Positions 17,962 through 26,798 are shown, numbered from the stretch's first letter. The stretch: DNA of 64,000 nucleotides from Halobacillus_B rhizosphaerae (GCF_046719735.1 NZ_JAUTWQ010000006.1:62001-126000); one strand, 5' to 3'. The notes: generated by a model not told the origin, from the sequence alone. Numbers and translations: made by a program.

Positions 17962-18486
17962 GTGGAGGAGCAACTTTCATTTCAAAATATTGCCCGGGAA
18001 AACATGGATTTCACAGAGGTGTTTGATCATATTTATTCCTTTATGAATAAAGACGCATTAGGAAATTATCGCTTAATGCTCGGGACAGATTCACAGATTC
18101 ATTCAGATTCAACAATATTCATTACAGGGATTGTAATTCAAAGGGTTGGCAAAGGGGCCTGGGCATGCTTCCGCAAAGTGATCATTCCAAGGAAAATGAC
18201 TGTGCTCCACGAGCGAATCTCCTATGAGACCACTTTAACTGAAGAAGTTGCTGTCCTATTTACTCCTGAGAAAATTAATCTGCTGGTTGATTTAGTCCTG
18301 CCCAACATTTATCGGGGATCCACCTTTACAATGGAAGGTCACATTGATATTGGTGCAGGAGAAAGGAATCGTACTAGTGTTTATGTGAATGAAATGATCG
18401 CTCGAATTGAATCTTTAGGAATCGAACCAAAAATCAAGCCCGACTCCATTGCCGCGAGCAGTTATGCAAATAAATATACGAAATAA
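17962..18486 (+). CDS. YkuK-like ribonuclease H-like protein (DUF458)
   Basis: Protein of 174 residues matching the YkuK family, predicted to have an RNase H-like fold. Typical features are 'LMLGTDSQIHSDSTIFITGIV' split across strands with acidic residues, 'HERISYETTLTEE', and near the C-terminus 'GHIDIGAGERNRTSVYVNEM' and 'IKPDSIAASSYANKYTK'. The acidic residues could bind metal, but activity has not been established for the family as far as I know. GTG at 17962 is preferred because GAGGTG lies seven bases upstream. Its stop codon is inside the shared hairpin with the convergent EamA gene. Confidence 0.85.
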   Translation: MEEQLSFQNIARENMDFTEVFDHIYSFMNKDALGNYRLMLGTDSQIHSDSTIFITGIVIQRVGKGAWACFRKVIIPRKMTVLHERISYETTLTEEVAVLFTPEKINLLVDLVLPNIYRGSTFTMEGHIDIGAGERNRTSVYVNEMIARIESLGIEPKIKPDSIAASSYANKYTK

Positions 18487-18508
18487 AGCAGCAGAGTGCT
18501 GCTTTATT
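18482..18508. terminator. Stem-loop between convergent YkuK and EamA genes
   Basis: Perfect 12-bp stem AATAAAGCAGCA / TGCTGCTTTATT with a 3-base loop, overlapping the YkuK stop codon. It probably serves both convergent genes; T-tracts are short. Confidence 0.7.
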
Positions 18509-18515
18509 AAGTGGG

Positions 18516-19424
18516 TCAGACCGCTTTTTTGCTTTTTCGCACGGCCGCTTTTCCCTTTGGCTTTCGACTAGCCAAGTATACCCCGAAAAAGATAATGAAC
18601 AAGCCTGCAAGCAAATGACTAGTAACAGCTTCTCCAAGTAACACATACCCCCAAACCATTGCCGTGATAGGAATAAGATAAGTTACCGACGTTGCAAATT
18701 CAGCACTCCCCTGTGTAACTAAATAATAAAATAACAGGTGAGCTATTCCTGAACCAAAGCAGCCTAGTCCTATGATGGCAATGATAATGACTGGATCTGT
18801 AAAGGAGGCAGATACAAATTGCCGGGCTGATCCTGAGGCGATCACTCCTATTCCTCCAATTACAGTTCCTGCAATCAAGGAACAAGCAGTAATTAGAAAT
18901 ACTCCCGTATTTTGCAAATATTTTTTGGTGTATTGTGAAGCGAACCCATAACTTATCGCTGCTAACACCATCGTCCCCACCCCAATAAAACTTTCATTAA
19001 ATAACTCTCGCACATTAAAATTCATTAAGACAAGGATTCCGATAAATCCAAGCAGCACTCCTGCCCACTGTCTTTTTTTCAAAAGGATAGAAAAGAACAA
19101 AAAGCCAATTAAGCTCGTACAAATAGGGGTTAGAGCATTAAGAACGGCGGCAGTACTGCTATTAATTTGTGTTTCGCTAAGAGCAATCAGTCCCCACGGA
19201 AGACCAGCATTAAAAATCCCGACGACCGCTAAAGATTTAAAAGGGATAGGTCTCACAATCTTTTTCCGATTAAACCACAAGAACGGTAATACTATGATTG
19301 CACCTGCAAAGCATCTCAAAAAGACGGTCCCCCATAACCCAACGGGGTCGACCAGCCACTTAATAAAAACAAAAGATAATCCCCAGATCAAACTCAAACC
19401 TGCCAGCGCTCCATATAACCTCAC
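18516..19424 (-). CDS. EamA (DMT superfamily) metabolite exporter
   Basis: Membrane transporter of 302 residues with ten predicted helices arranged as two EamA repeats, the architecture of drug/metabolite transporters such as amino-acid exporters. The first repeat starts 'LAGLSLIWGLSFVFIKW' and the second around 'VLLGFIGILVLMNF'. A GTG at 19424 preceded by GGAGG with eight bases spacing is the convincing start; a longer frame to 19469 lacks a ribosome binding site. It ends in a short basic tail. Substrate unknown. It converges with YkuK and is separated from msrA by a terminator. Confidence 0.85.
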   Translation of the reverse strand: MRLYGALAGLSLIWGLSFVFIKWLVDPVGLWGTVFLRCFAGAIIVLPFLWFNRKKIVRPIPFKSLAVVGIFNAGLPWGLIALSETQINSSTAAVLNALTPICTSLIGFLFFSILLKKRQWAGVLLGFIGILVLMNFNVRELFNESFIGVGTMVLAAISYGFASQYTKKYLQNTGVFLITACSLIAGTVIGGIGVIASGSARQFVSASFTDPVIIIAIIGLGCFGSGIAHLLFYYLVTQGSAEFATSVTYLIPITAMVWGYVLLGEAVTSHLLAGLFIIFFGVYLASRKPKGKAAVRKSKKAV

Positions 19425-19647
19425 AGTCTTTTCCTCCCCGTAAAATAAATCCTTAAGAATAGTCATCAAATTGAAAGAAGGACAAGGTAACTAGTTAGTT
19501 TTGTCGTTTCTTCTTCAATCGAGTCACCTGAAAAATTATACCATCTTCATGAAGGATACAGCCAGTCGCTGCAAATCGAACTTCAATGAGTAACCCACTC
19601 AACCAAAACCGTTATACTTAGCTCTTCTTACATGCTCGAAGACATAG

Positions 19648-19680
19648 AAAACCCGAACCTGATTTGGAGGTTCGGGTTTT
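19648..19680 (-). terminator. Intrinsic terminator after msrA (CCGAAC-core family)
   Basis: Stem AAAACCCGAACC / GGTTCGGGTTTT with symmetrical A/T tracts, 31 bp downstream of the msrA stop on the minus strand. Confidence 0.88.
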
Positions 19681-19711
19681 CATAATAATATTTTTCATGC
19701 TGCGCTCAAGA

Positions 19712-20185
19712 TCAGCTAATCCCGCAAGCAACAGATCCATGTTTTTGGAAATATTTCTGATGGTCTTCTTCAGCTTCGTAAAATGTATCCACTTTTACAA
19801 TTTCCGTCACAATCGGACGCTTAAAGATAGATTTTTCGTTCCATTCTTTTACTTTCTCTTCAGCAATAAATTTCTGACTGGCATCTGAATAAAAAATTGC
19901 AGAGCGATATTGATGGCCAACGTCTCCACCTTGCTGATTCTTAGAAGTAGGATCATGCGCTTCAAAAAAGATATTTATCAATTCATTATAAGTAATAACA
20001 GATGGATCATATTCAATTTTTACAGCTTCTGCATGGCCAGTGTCCCCTGTTTTCACTTGTTCGTAAACCGGGTCCTTCACTTTGCCACCTGTATAACCGA
20101 CGCGTGTTTGAGTTACTCCTTCAAACCTTTCAAAAAATGCTTCAACACCCCAAAAACATCCTGCTCCAAAAATCGCTGTTGCCAT
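19712..20185 (-). CDS. msrA: Peptide methionine-(S)-sulfoxide reductase MsrA
   Basis: MsrA reduces the S-epimer of methionine sulfoxide in proteins and free Met, using thioredoxin. The catalytic motif GCFWG with the reactive Cys10 is at residues 9-13, followed by 'VGYTGG', 'TGHAEAVKIEYDP' and 'GDVGHQYRSAIF', all diagnostic. The protein is 157 residues from the ATG at 20185 (AAGGGA upstream); an ATG six bases earlier is too close to that site. There is no MsrB domain. The transcript begins with a SAM-I riboswitch, so it is controlled by S-adenosylmethionine level like methionine biosynthesis genes. Confidence 0.95.
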   Translation of the reverse strand: MATAIFGAGCFWGVEAFFERFEGVTQTRVGYTGGKVKDPVYEQVKTGDTGHAEAVKIEYDPSVITYNELINIFFEAHDPTSKNQQGGDVGHQYRSAIFYSDASQKFIAEEKVKEWNEKSIFKRPIVTEIVKVDTFYEAEEDHQKYFQKHGSVACGIS

Positions 20186-20253
20186 TGTCATCTTCCCTTT
20201 CCTTAACGCAACTTCTTTCTATTTAGAGAGCGTAACGGGTTTATTAATGATAA

Positions 20254-20430
20254 AGACCCCCATTTCTTATCCAATGTAAGAAATGGGGGTCGTAATTTCC
20301 GTACGATCCTCTCATCTCTTAGAATGCAAAGCATTCTACAGGAATTGGCACCGTTCTCTTCAATCTCGTGGATTGAATCGATGGTTGCCGGGCATCAAAG
20401 GGCCAGTCCCTCCGCCTCTCTGGATAAGAA
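20254..20430 (-). promoter_or_regulatory. SAM-I riboswitch (S-box) with terminator, controlling msrA
   Basis: On the minus strand the aptamer (about 20430 to 20311) shows the S-box hallmarks in order: CTTATC-AGAG start, GGCGGAGGGACTGGCCC, TGCCCGGCAACC, a variable hairpin, and GGTGCCAATTCC, closed by GATGAG pairing with CTTATC. It is followed by a strong terminator stem at 20255-20291 (GACCCCCATTTCTTA arms) that includes GGATAAGAA, able to pair alternatively with the aptamer start. High SAM should stabilise the aptamer and terminate transcription before msrA (start 20185). Confidence 0.93.
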
Positions 20431-20523
20431 GTTTCCGTTATTATTTTTATATTGATTCCCATCTTACATTGTTTTTATCCTGAAGTAAAGGTTTGTGCTG
20501 AAAAAAATTCTTCTATCCCTATC

Positions 20524-20763
20524 TTATGAAAGAATTAGAAATTGATGATAAAAAAATAAAGTTTTTCTTTCATGATTAAGAGCATGATTTACAACATACA
20601 TTTGAAGAGGTTGACGACTTTCTTCATTAAATATGTGTTTCGTATGCAGGAGTGTTCGCTTGTATTCCTTGACGAAGGTTTCAAGTTCTCCCATAGAAAG
20701 GGTGAGGCAAGACAGCTCCCACACTTTCTTAAACCATACAGAAGACTCAAGTTGTACATACAT
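20524..20763 (-). CDS. Hypothetical small protein
   Basis: Possible protein of 79 residues with an amphipathic Lys/Glu-rich centre ('MGELETFVKEYKRTLLHTK') and no membrane helix. I recognise no family. The composition is protein-like, but the ribosome binding site (AAGGATG) is about 13 bases from the ATG and no terminator of its own is obvious before the S-box leader. It may instead be chance. No in-frame evidence of a larger gene was found on either strand between 20431 and 20855. Confidence 0.4.
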   Translation of the reverse strand: MYVQLESSVWFKKVWELSCLTLSMGELETFVKEYKRTLLHTKHIFNEESRQPLQMYVVNHALNHERKTLFFYHQFLILS

Positions 20764-20855
20764 TAAAATGCAAATTCATCCTTATCATTTTTCCAAGAAC
20801 GAAAGCAGATTTGCGTATTAAATGTCGAAAAATTAAAAAAACCTTCCTTATTATA

Positions 20856-21551
20856 TTAGGAGCTGTTCCCATTCGTATAGATTTCTTCAAATGGCTGAAC
20901 AATAACAAATCCTTCTCCAGAGAATTTCATTTGGATCGATTCACCGCTGCCTCTGCCTAAAAAAGTTTTAAAACTAATATCCGTTTGAAACTCTGGCTCT
21001 AAAATTCCCGACCACGCTACAGTAGCGTGCGGATCTGTTATAACAGGATCATATGGAGTAACGAGAAGTGTAAGAGGCTCGTAGTGGGAAGTAATCGCTA
21101 CTCTTCCTGTCCCTTTCAGGGTGACGTTAAATAATCCCCCTGACATCATTCCAGCGATTTTCTTCATTAATTTAATGTCCCACTCTATTCCTGGTTCAAA
21201 TGCAAGAAGATCGTTTCCATTTACTGTTATAGATTCATCATCCAAGTGTAAAATCGTAATCTTTTTACCTTGATCTGCTAAATACAGTCGTCCGCTCCCT
21301 TCTGCTTTCATTAAAGAGGTCCCTTCTCCAGTCAAAGCCTTTTTAAACATGCGGCCGACCCCATGCTCTAGAATTCCTTCTCTTTCAAATTTAATCTGTC
21401 CATTATAAGAAATCATCGATCCAGCTTTTGCCCAGACTTGATCTGTTAAATTCACTTCTAAAATTCTTGGTGTTTCCAATTCAAAGTAATCGTTTTCATT
21501 ATCATCCTGTTTGGTTTTCTTTATAAATTCTTCAATTGAGTACTTACTCAT
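20856..21551 (-). CDS. AIM24 family protein
   Basis: Protein of 231 residues of the AIM24/TIGR00266-like family, beta-rich proteins (tryptophan-RNA-binding-attenuator-like fold) of unclear role, named after a mitochondrial biogenesis factor. Visible signatures are 'VWAKAGSMISYNGQIKFER', 'GRLYLADQGKKITILHLD', 'LLAFEPGIEWDI' and 'LFNVTLKGTGRVAITSH'. It has no signal peptide or membrane segment. AAGAGGT lies upstream of the ATG. It is divergent from ltaS, sharing a 185-bp AT-rich intergenic region. Function is unknown. Confidence 0.85.
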   Translation of the reverse strand: MSKYSIEEFIKKTKQDDNENDYFELETPRILEVNLTDQVWAKAGSMISYNGQIKFEREGILEHGVGRMFKKALTGEGTSLMKAEGSGRLYLADQGKKITILHLDDESITVNGNDLLAFEPGIEWDIKLMKKIAGMMSGGLFNVTLKGTGRVAITSHYEPLTLLVTPYDPVITDPHATVAWSGILEPEFQTDISFKTFLGRGSGESIQMKFSGEGFVIVQPFEEIYTNGNSS

Positions 21552-21736
21552 TTTGATACCTCTTTTCTACTATTTATTGACTTATAGGTTTATACGAGTA
21601 TAAAATAGGTTAGGTTTCATAAATAGATATTGTAACAGAAGTTTCATAAACTAGTTCTTCTTTCTTGTTTACTTATTGTAAATATTTTGTTAAATTATAT
21701 TATTATAACTCATGAAAGAAACACAGGAGGTTCATC

Positions 21737-23653
21737 ATGAATAAAGATTATAAACAATGGTTGAGTAAGGGTTGGGTTTTCTTCGCTGCCGCGGTTCTCT
21801 TTTTGTGGGCAAAAACCTATTACGCTCTTCAGACTGCTTTTACTTTAGATATTGAAAATGGCGTACAGCAATTTATTCTAGTGATAACACCGATTAGTTC
21901 CATTTTATTTTTCTTAGGATTGTCATTCTTCTTTTCACCTAAGAGAAGAAATAAAGCGTTCATGACGATTTATTTCATCATGTCATTTGTTTTGTATGCG
22001 AACGTCGTTTACTATCGTTTCTTTAATGACTTCATCACTCTTCCCGTTCTTATGCAGTATAAGAACTTCGGTGATCTTGGTGGAAGTGCTAAAGCTTTAA
22101 CGCATCCAATGGACGTATTATATTGGTTGGATACTGTAATTCTTGTTGCTTGGCTTGTCTTTAAGAAGATTAGACCTACAATGGAATTCCGCAAACGTAC
22201 AGTAGCGATGATTTTCGCAACTGTTCTTGGTTTTGCAGCTGTTAACTTAAGTTTAGCTGAAGTAGAACGCCCTCAGCTGCTTGTAAGAACATTCGACCGC
22301 GCAAAACTAGTAAAACTTCTTGGAATCTATAACTATCACATTTACGACAGTGTTATGACGGCTAAGACATCATCACGCCGCGTTTTCGCTGACAGCAATG
22401 AATTATCTGAGATATTGAACTATGTCAATTCTCAACAAGGTAAAATGGGTGTACATGGTAAATACTTCGGTAAAGCAAAAGGAAAAAATGTGGTTCTTGT
22501 ATCATTGGAATCCACACAAAACTTTGTTATCAACCGAAAGTTACACGGTCAGGAAATCACACCATTTTTGAATGATCTGGCAGATGACAGTTTCTACTTT
22601 GATAATTTCTATCACAACACGGGGCAAGGTAAGACCTCAGATGCAGAATTTTTAATTGATAACTCCTTGTATGGACTTCCAAGAGGAGCAGTTTATACGA
22701 CCAATGCGAACAATGAATATAATGCAACCCCTGAAATTGTAAAAGATCATGGCTATACTCCGGTAAGTTTACACGGAAACCATGCAAGTTTCTGGAACAG
22801 AGATGTGATGTACCAATCTCTTGGTTACGATCATTTCTACTCTAAAGATTCCTACAATGTTACAGATGAGAATTCTGTAAACTATGGCTTAAAGGACATT
22901 CCTTTCTTTGAACAATCTATGCCGATTGTTAAGAATCTGGATAAACCTTATTATGCGAAATTTATTACCATGACTAACCATTATCCGTATATTACGAATG
23001 ATAAAAGTATGGAAATGATTGACCCTGCTGATACGGGTGATGGATCAGTGGACCGTTATTTCCAAACCGTCCGCTATGAAGATGAGTCAATTAAGAAATT
23101 CTTCCAGCTTATGAAGGAAAATGGCGAGTATAAAGACACGATTTTCGTCTTGTATGGCGATCACTATGGTATCTCTGAAAATCATAATCGTGCGATGAGT
23201 GAAATTCTTGGGAAAGAGATTCGTCCGTTTGAACACGTTCAATTGCAAAAAGTTCCATTGATCATCCACATTCCTGGAATGAAAGGAAAGACAATGGACA
23301 CTGTAGGTGGAGAAATTGACTTGAAACCTACCATCCTTCACCTTTTAGGTATTGATGAGAAGAATGATGTTCAGTTCGGTACAGATCTATTTGCTAAAAA
23401 TCGTGAAAGTGCCACGATCTTCCGTGATGGAAGTATGGTCACAGATAAATACGTTTATGCTGCTGAGGGGAATAAGTGTTATGACAAATCCTCTGGCGAA
23501 GAAATAGACATGAAAACCTGTGCTCCATTAAAAGATAAAGCAGATAAAGAACTTCAGTACTCCGATAAAGTCGTTTATGGCGACTTGCTCCGCTTCCTGG
23601 ATAGCGAACAGAAAGAAAACCAGGATAAGAAAGACACTGAAGCCAGTCAATAA
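21737..23653 (+). CDS. ltaS: Lipoteichoic acid synthase LtaS
   Basis: Membrane enzyme of 638 residues that polymerises glycerol-phosphate from phosphatidylglycerol into lipoteichoic acid on the outer face of the membrane. Five predicted N-terminal helices (to about residue 175) precede the extracellular alkaline-phosphatase-like domain. The metal ligand Glu258 is in 'LVSLEST', the catalytic nucleophile Thr300 in 'TGQGKTSDAEF', and a metal-binding Asp-His in 'YGDHYGI'. The region around 'SVMTAKTSS' (205-213) could hold the signal-peptidase site known for LtaS processing. AGGAGG is upstream; two intrinsic terminators follow. Paralogues of this family (YfnI, YqgS, YvgJ) exist, so which orthologue this is cannot be settled here. 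Confidence 0.93.
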   Translation: MNKDYKQWLSKGWVFFAAAVLFLWAKTYYALQTAFTLDIENGVQQFILVITPISSILFFLGLSFFFSPKRRNKAFMTIYFIMSFVLYANVVYYRFFNDFITLPVLMQYKNFGDLGGSAKALTHPMDVLYWLDTVILVAWLVFKKIRPTMEFRKRTVAMIFATVLGFAAVNLSLAEVERPQLLVRTFDRAKLVKLLGIYNYHIYDSVMTAKTSSRRVFADSNELSEILNYVNSQQGKMGVHGKYFGKAKGKNVVLVSLESTQNFVINRKLHGQEITPFLNDLADDSFYFDNFYHNTGQGKTSDAEFLIDNSLYGLPRGAVYTTNANNEYNATPEIVKDHGYTPVSLHGNHASFWNRDVMYQSLGYDHFYSKDSYNVTDENSVNYGLKDIPFFEQSMPIVKNLDKPYYAKFITMTNHYPYITNDKSMEMIDPADTGDGSVDRYFQTVRYEDESIKKFFQLMKENGEYKDTIFVLYGDHYGISENHNRAMSEILGKEIRPFEHVQLQKVPLIIHIPGMKGKTMDTVGGEIDLKPTILHLLGIDEKNDVQFGTDLFAKNRESATIFRDGSMVTDKYVYAAEGNKCYDKSSGEEIDMKTCAPLKDKADKELQYSDKVVYGDLLRFLDSEQKENQDKKDTEASQ

Positions 23654-23660
23654 TATTAGA

Positions 23661-23735
23661 AAGCTGGAGAACTTGATTCTCCAGCTTTTCTTATATAAAA
23701 AAACGCATGGAATTTAGATTCCATGCGTTTTTTTA
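23661..23735 (+). terminator. Tandem intrinsic terminators after ltaS
   Basis: First stem AAGCTGGAGAA / TTCTCCAGCTT (23661-23688), then a second with ACGCATGGAAT / ATTCCATGCGT flanked by A- and T-runs (23696-23735). The second can also serve the convergent amj gene. Confidence 0.9.
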
Positions 23736-23811
23736 TGTTTACGTTAACTCTTTTGCAATATTAGATGTTCCAACAATCACTCGGGGATCCGGAAGTTCCC
23801 CATTGTTTCAT

Positions 23812-24627
23812 TTACACAATAAACTTCGTGAACCATGCAACATATTCAGCTCCGGGGATAAATAGCAGCTGGGCAAGAATAGTCCCCAGCAGCCTGGAGG
23901 TCACCATCATAAGCGATACGTTCTTCAAAGTTACGTAGCTCCCCTTTTTATTAATCACGTCGTCTGCCATCACGGATATCTTGGGATCTACAAATATCAC
24001 CAATAAAATCGTTGCCAAGCCGTTTATCAAACCTGATGCCATAATGGCTGTAGAGTGACGGTCTGGCGCAAGCAAAGCAGCATATAACGCTGATAATACC
24101 CCTATAGTATAAATAGAAGTCACGACCATATTGACGAGAAACAGACGTTTAGGAAATCCTTTAAGAGACAGCCCTTTTAAATACGTTTTTCTAGGAAGAT
24201 GGGTGTGAAGAAGCCCCCGTTTGAAATAATCATATGAAAACAGTGTCTTAAACAACGCAGGAACAGAACCTTTTTGATTCGATAAATGGATAATCGCTCT
24301 TGAAAACAAGGCTACAAAAGTAGGCAGCAAAACAATTCCCAACAGAGTCCCTGCCGTTGATGCCCCAATAATAAATCTGTACTGGTGGGCCACAAACACG
24401 AGAGGATGATCTTCTGGCGCAGCATCGATTAAACTCCCAGTGAAAGGCTGCTGCATCATGTTTGCCAATCTTGATACAATGACCATTAAGTTAAATAATG
24501 ACAAGGCAGAAGCTATTAACCCTACTCTTGCCCCTGATAACCTCACGGCATAAGCTAACGTTTCAATCGTGTGAATAATTAATATGAACAAAGCGATATA
24601 GATGACTTTTGCGGTTAAGAATTCCAT
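23812..24627 (-). CDS. amj: Lipid II flippase Amj family protein
   Basis: Membrane protein of 271 residues with about six to eight helices, matching the Amj (YdaH) family, which flips lipid-linked peptidoglycan precursors across the membrane and can replace MurJ in Bacillus subtilis. Typical strings are 'IETLAYAVRLSGARVG', 'LSLFNLMVIVSRLANM', 'QPFTGSLID', and 'FVDPKISVMADDVI'. The length equals the known family member. AAGGAAGGG lies upstream of the ATG. Upstream are an extended -10 promoter and a leader hairpin. In B. subtilis amj responds to envelope stress; here regulation is not proven. Confidence 0.9.
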   Translation of the reverse strand: MEFLTAKVIYIALFILIIHTIETLAYAVRLSGARVGLIASALSLFNLMVIVSRLANMMQQPFTGSLIDAAPEDHPLVFVAHQYRFIIGASTAGTLLGIVLLPTFVALFSRAIIHLSNQKGSVPALFKTLFSYDYFKRGLLHTHLPRKTYLKGLSLKGFPKRLFLVNMVVTSIYTIGVLSALYAALLAPDRHSTAIMASGLINGLATILLVIFVDPKISVMADDVINKKGSYVTLKNVSLMMVTSRLLGTILAQLLFIPGAEYVAWFTKFIV

Positions 24628-24651
24628 TCGTTCAAACCCTTCCTTACTTGA

Positions 24652-24695
24652 GAAGAGAATGTTCTCTAAACCTATGTAAATACGATATTCTCTTC
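24652..24695 (-). promoter_or_regulatory. Inverted repeat in the amj leader
   Basis: Perfect 9-bp inverted repeat GAAGAGAAT / ATTCTCTTC separated by 26 bases, lying between the promoter and the amj ribosome binding site. It could be an operator or an RNA hairpin affecting translation. Observed by eye; function inferred. Confidence 0.4.
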
Positions 24696-24734
24696 CAAAA
24701 TCATAGCTGTTTTCCTTATTATTCCTAGAAATCG

Positions 24735-24743
24735 ATTATAGCA
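24735..24743 (-). promoter_or_regulatory. Extended -10 promoter element for amj
   Basis: TGCTATAAT on the minus strand is an extended -10 box about 110 bp upstream of the amj start. No good -35 hexamer is visible at 17 bases, as is common for extended -10 promoters. Confidence 0.5.
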
Positions 24744-24859
24744 CAACTAGAGGATAAAGCACCCTCATAGCTGAAACAAGTCTTAGAATTCAATTGAGGA
24801 AGCTAGACAGAGGGAGTCAAAAGTCCACAGCACAGACAGCAATTTATGAAGTACACAAT

Positions 24860-24896
24860 AAAAACCCGAACTTCTACAAGTAAAGTTCGGGTTTTG
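24860..24896 (-). terminator. Intrinsic terminator (CCGAAC-core family)
   Basis: Stem AAAACCCGAACTT / AAGTTCGGGTTTT, 25 bp past the DUF4395 stop codon on the minus strand. Confidence 0.88.
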
Positions 24897-24920
24897 ACAG
24901 ATTAGATTCTCTTTTGATGA

Positions 24921-25334
24921 TTACGTCTGCGGATTAGCTCTTTTATATTTCCACATTTTAAATCGATAACGAATGGTGCAGCCTATACAGAACCCCATCA
25001 ATGCGATTCCTGCTGCAGCGATCACCATAATACTAAATAAATAACCAAAGAAAGCCAAATGTAAATAAAAGAAAGCCAAAGATGCCCCTATACAGATCGT
25101 CGCAATCCACTGGTTAAACAACTGCTGGTCTTTATCTTCCGGAATATAGGAGTTCAATGGCTTCCTTAGAAACTGTTTCCCAAAAAGGATAACTGGGTTT
25201 TGCTTAGAGATTAATGTATAGACGCCAACTATAAATGGAACGAGCAAGATAGCTTTATAAAAAACAAGCGCCAGGATGACCGTGACAACTATAAAAATTT
25301 GATTTAATTGGACAAGCGGTTTTGGAATACTCAT
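24921..25334 (-). CDS. DUF4395 family membrane protein
   Basis: Membrane protein of 137 residues with four predicted helices in two pairs. It begins 'MSIPKPLVQLNQIFIVVTV' and ends with 'MGFCIGCTIRYRFKMW', both matching DUF4395, a family of unknown function whose conserved CxxC-like segment (here FCIGC) and partner genes in other bacteria hint at redox or sulfur-related roles. It stands as a single gene with its own terminator. Start ATG at 25334 with AAAGGGGAAA upstream. Confidence 0.8.
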   Translation of the reverse strand: MSIPKPLVQLNQIFIVVTVILALVFYKAILLVPFIVGVYTLISKQNPVILFGKQFLRKPLNSYIPEDKDQQLFNQWIATICIGASLAFFYLHLAFFGYLFSIMVIAAAGIALMGFCIGCTIRYRFKMWKYKRANPQT

Positions 25335-25553
25335 GAAACATTTCCCCTTTCACTTATAACCTATTATACATGGTGATTTACTCGGAATAAAGATTTATAT
25401 TTCCTCAAATCGATTCCACGAACGAACTTCTATCCATCTCCAAATATTCTAATTACATACTTCTTCTCTTTTTTTTCCCAGATGTATTGGTTCTATTAAT
25501 CTGAAAATAGTGTATAATCTGAAATTATATTTACATAGTAGAGGAGTGAAGAA

Positions 25554-26525
25554 ATGAAAACGTTAGAAAAAGTTAGTCATTTTGCAGGCAGTACATTTGC
25601 TATTTGGGTGCTATTATTTGCGATTTTATCTTTTATTTTTCCTGCAGGGTTTACATGGATAGCTCCTTACATCGTTCCGCTGCTGGGGATCATTATGTTT
25701 GGTATGGGACTGACTCTTTCCAAGAAAGATTTTCAGGAAGTATTTAAGCGTCCTAAAGATGTAGCCATAGGGGTAGCCGGACAATTTATATTCATGCCGC
25801 TCATTGCCTTTTTCCTTGTCTCCGTACTTCCAGTTTCAACTGAAGTCGCTGTGGGCGTTATTCTGGTAGGATGCTGCCCTGGAGGTACCTCCTCTAATGT
25901 TATGACTTATCTATCCAAAGGGGATACAGCGCTGTCCGTATCTATAACTGCCGTATCGACCCTGCTTGCGCCTTTTCTTACGCCTGCACTTATTCTCTTA
26001 TTTGCAAGCCAATGGCTGCCTGTATCAGCCGGGGCGTTGTTCTTATCTATTGTAAAAATCGTTCTTATTCCTATTCTTCTCGGGCTTCTAGTGAAAGCAA
26101 TGCTTGGGAATAAAATAGAATCCGGGGTTAAGGCGCTGCCTCTGGTTTCTGTGATAGCTATCGTAGCTATTGTAGGAGCTGTAATTGGGGCAAACCAAGC
26201 TAAAATTGCTGAAACGGGGGTCGTGATATTCGCAATTGTCATCCTCCATAATCTCATTGGATATTTGGCTGGTTACGGACTGGGAAAACTATTTAAAATG
26301 GATCCCGCCAAGAAACGAGCGGTATCGATAGAAATAGGTATGCAGAATTCTGGTCTCGGAGCCACACTTGCATCTGTGCATTTTAGTCCGCTGGCTGCTG
26401 TTCCTAGTGCTATCTTTAGTGTGTGGCATAATATTTCTGGACCTATTGTTGCCACCATCTTTAGAAAGCAAAAGGAAAAAGATGAGCTTAAGACGGATAA
26501 ATCCCGCGTTACCCGTGTTTCTTAA
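25554..26525 (+). CDS. Bile acid:sodium symporter (BASS) family transporter
   Basis: Membrane transporter of 323 residues with about nine to ten helices, of the BASS/YocS type. The family core 'GCCPGGTSSNVMTYLSKGD' and the second crossover motif 'EIGMQNSGLGATLASVHF' are present, with Asn and Glu residues that form sodium sites in characterised homologues. Bacterial members import organic acids such as pantoate, bile acids or keto acids with sodium. GAGGAG precedes the ATG and a TATAAT lies at 25513-25518. A CCGAAC-type terminator follows. In a halophile, sodium coupling is natural. Substrate not deducible. Confidence 0.88.
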   Translation: MKTLEKVSHFAGSTFAIWVLLFAILSFIFPAGFTWIAPYIVPLLGIIMFGMGLTLSKKDFQEVFKRPKDVAIGVAGQFIFMPLIAFFLVSVLPVSTEVAVGVILVGCCPGGTSSNVMTYLSKGDTALSVSITAVSTLLAPFLTPALILLFASQWLPVSAGALFLSIVKIVLIPILLGLLVKAMLGNKIESGVKALPLVSVIAIVAIVGAVIGANQAKIAETGVVIFAIVILHNLIGYLAGYGLGKLFKMDPAKKRAVSIEIGMQNSGLGATLASVHFSPLAAVPSAIFSVWHNISGPIVATIFRKQKEKDELKTDKSRVTRVS

Positions 26526-26546
26526 CCGACATGGAATGGCTCACAC

Positions 26547-26579
26547 AAAAACCCGAACCAATCATGGCTCGGGTTTTTT
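26547..26579 (+). terminator. Intrinsic terminator (CCGAAC-core family)
   Basis: Stem AAAACCCGAACC / GGCTCGGGTTTT (one internal mismatch) followed by T6, just after the BASS gene. It could also act on the minus strand, for the convergent FbpA-like gene. Confidence 0.85.
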
Positions 26580-26612
26580 GGTGAATAAAATTCTTGTTTT
26601 TCTGCCACTTTT

Positions 26613-26798
26613 TTATTGAATCATCTTATCGCTGTCTTTGTCTTTTCTATGCACATAAGAATATTCATTTTCTAACTGACTAAAGTTCATTTCAAATAAT
26701 TTCTGCTTATCTTTATCTTTATATATAAACGAATGTGCCAATTCTTTAATCAAAAAGGTTCGACGTTTGATTAGTCCTTTACGAAGCTGGTTTGACAT
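26613..26798 (-). CDS. FbpA-like small basic protein
   Basis: Basic protein of 61 residues resembling the Fur-regulated basic protein A family: 'LRKGLIKRRTFLIKELA', then 'YKDKDKQKLFEMNFSQLENEY' in which the last part matches the family pattern LYxLTLxxLExEY. In Bacillus subtilis FbpA takes part with the FsrA small RNA in the iron-sparing response. The ATG at 26798 is 11 bases from AAAGGAG; a GTG start at 26831 would place that site inside the frame. An upstream segment near 26900 (TGAGGATGATTCATGA on the minus strand) only weakly resembles a Fur box, so iron regulation is not established. Confidence 0.65.
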   Translation of the reverse strand: MSNQLRKGLIKRRTFLIKELAHSFIYKDKDKQKLFEMNFSQLENEYSYVHRKDKDSDKMIQ

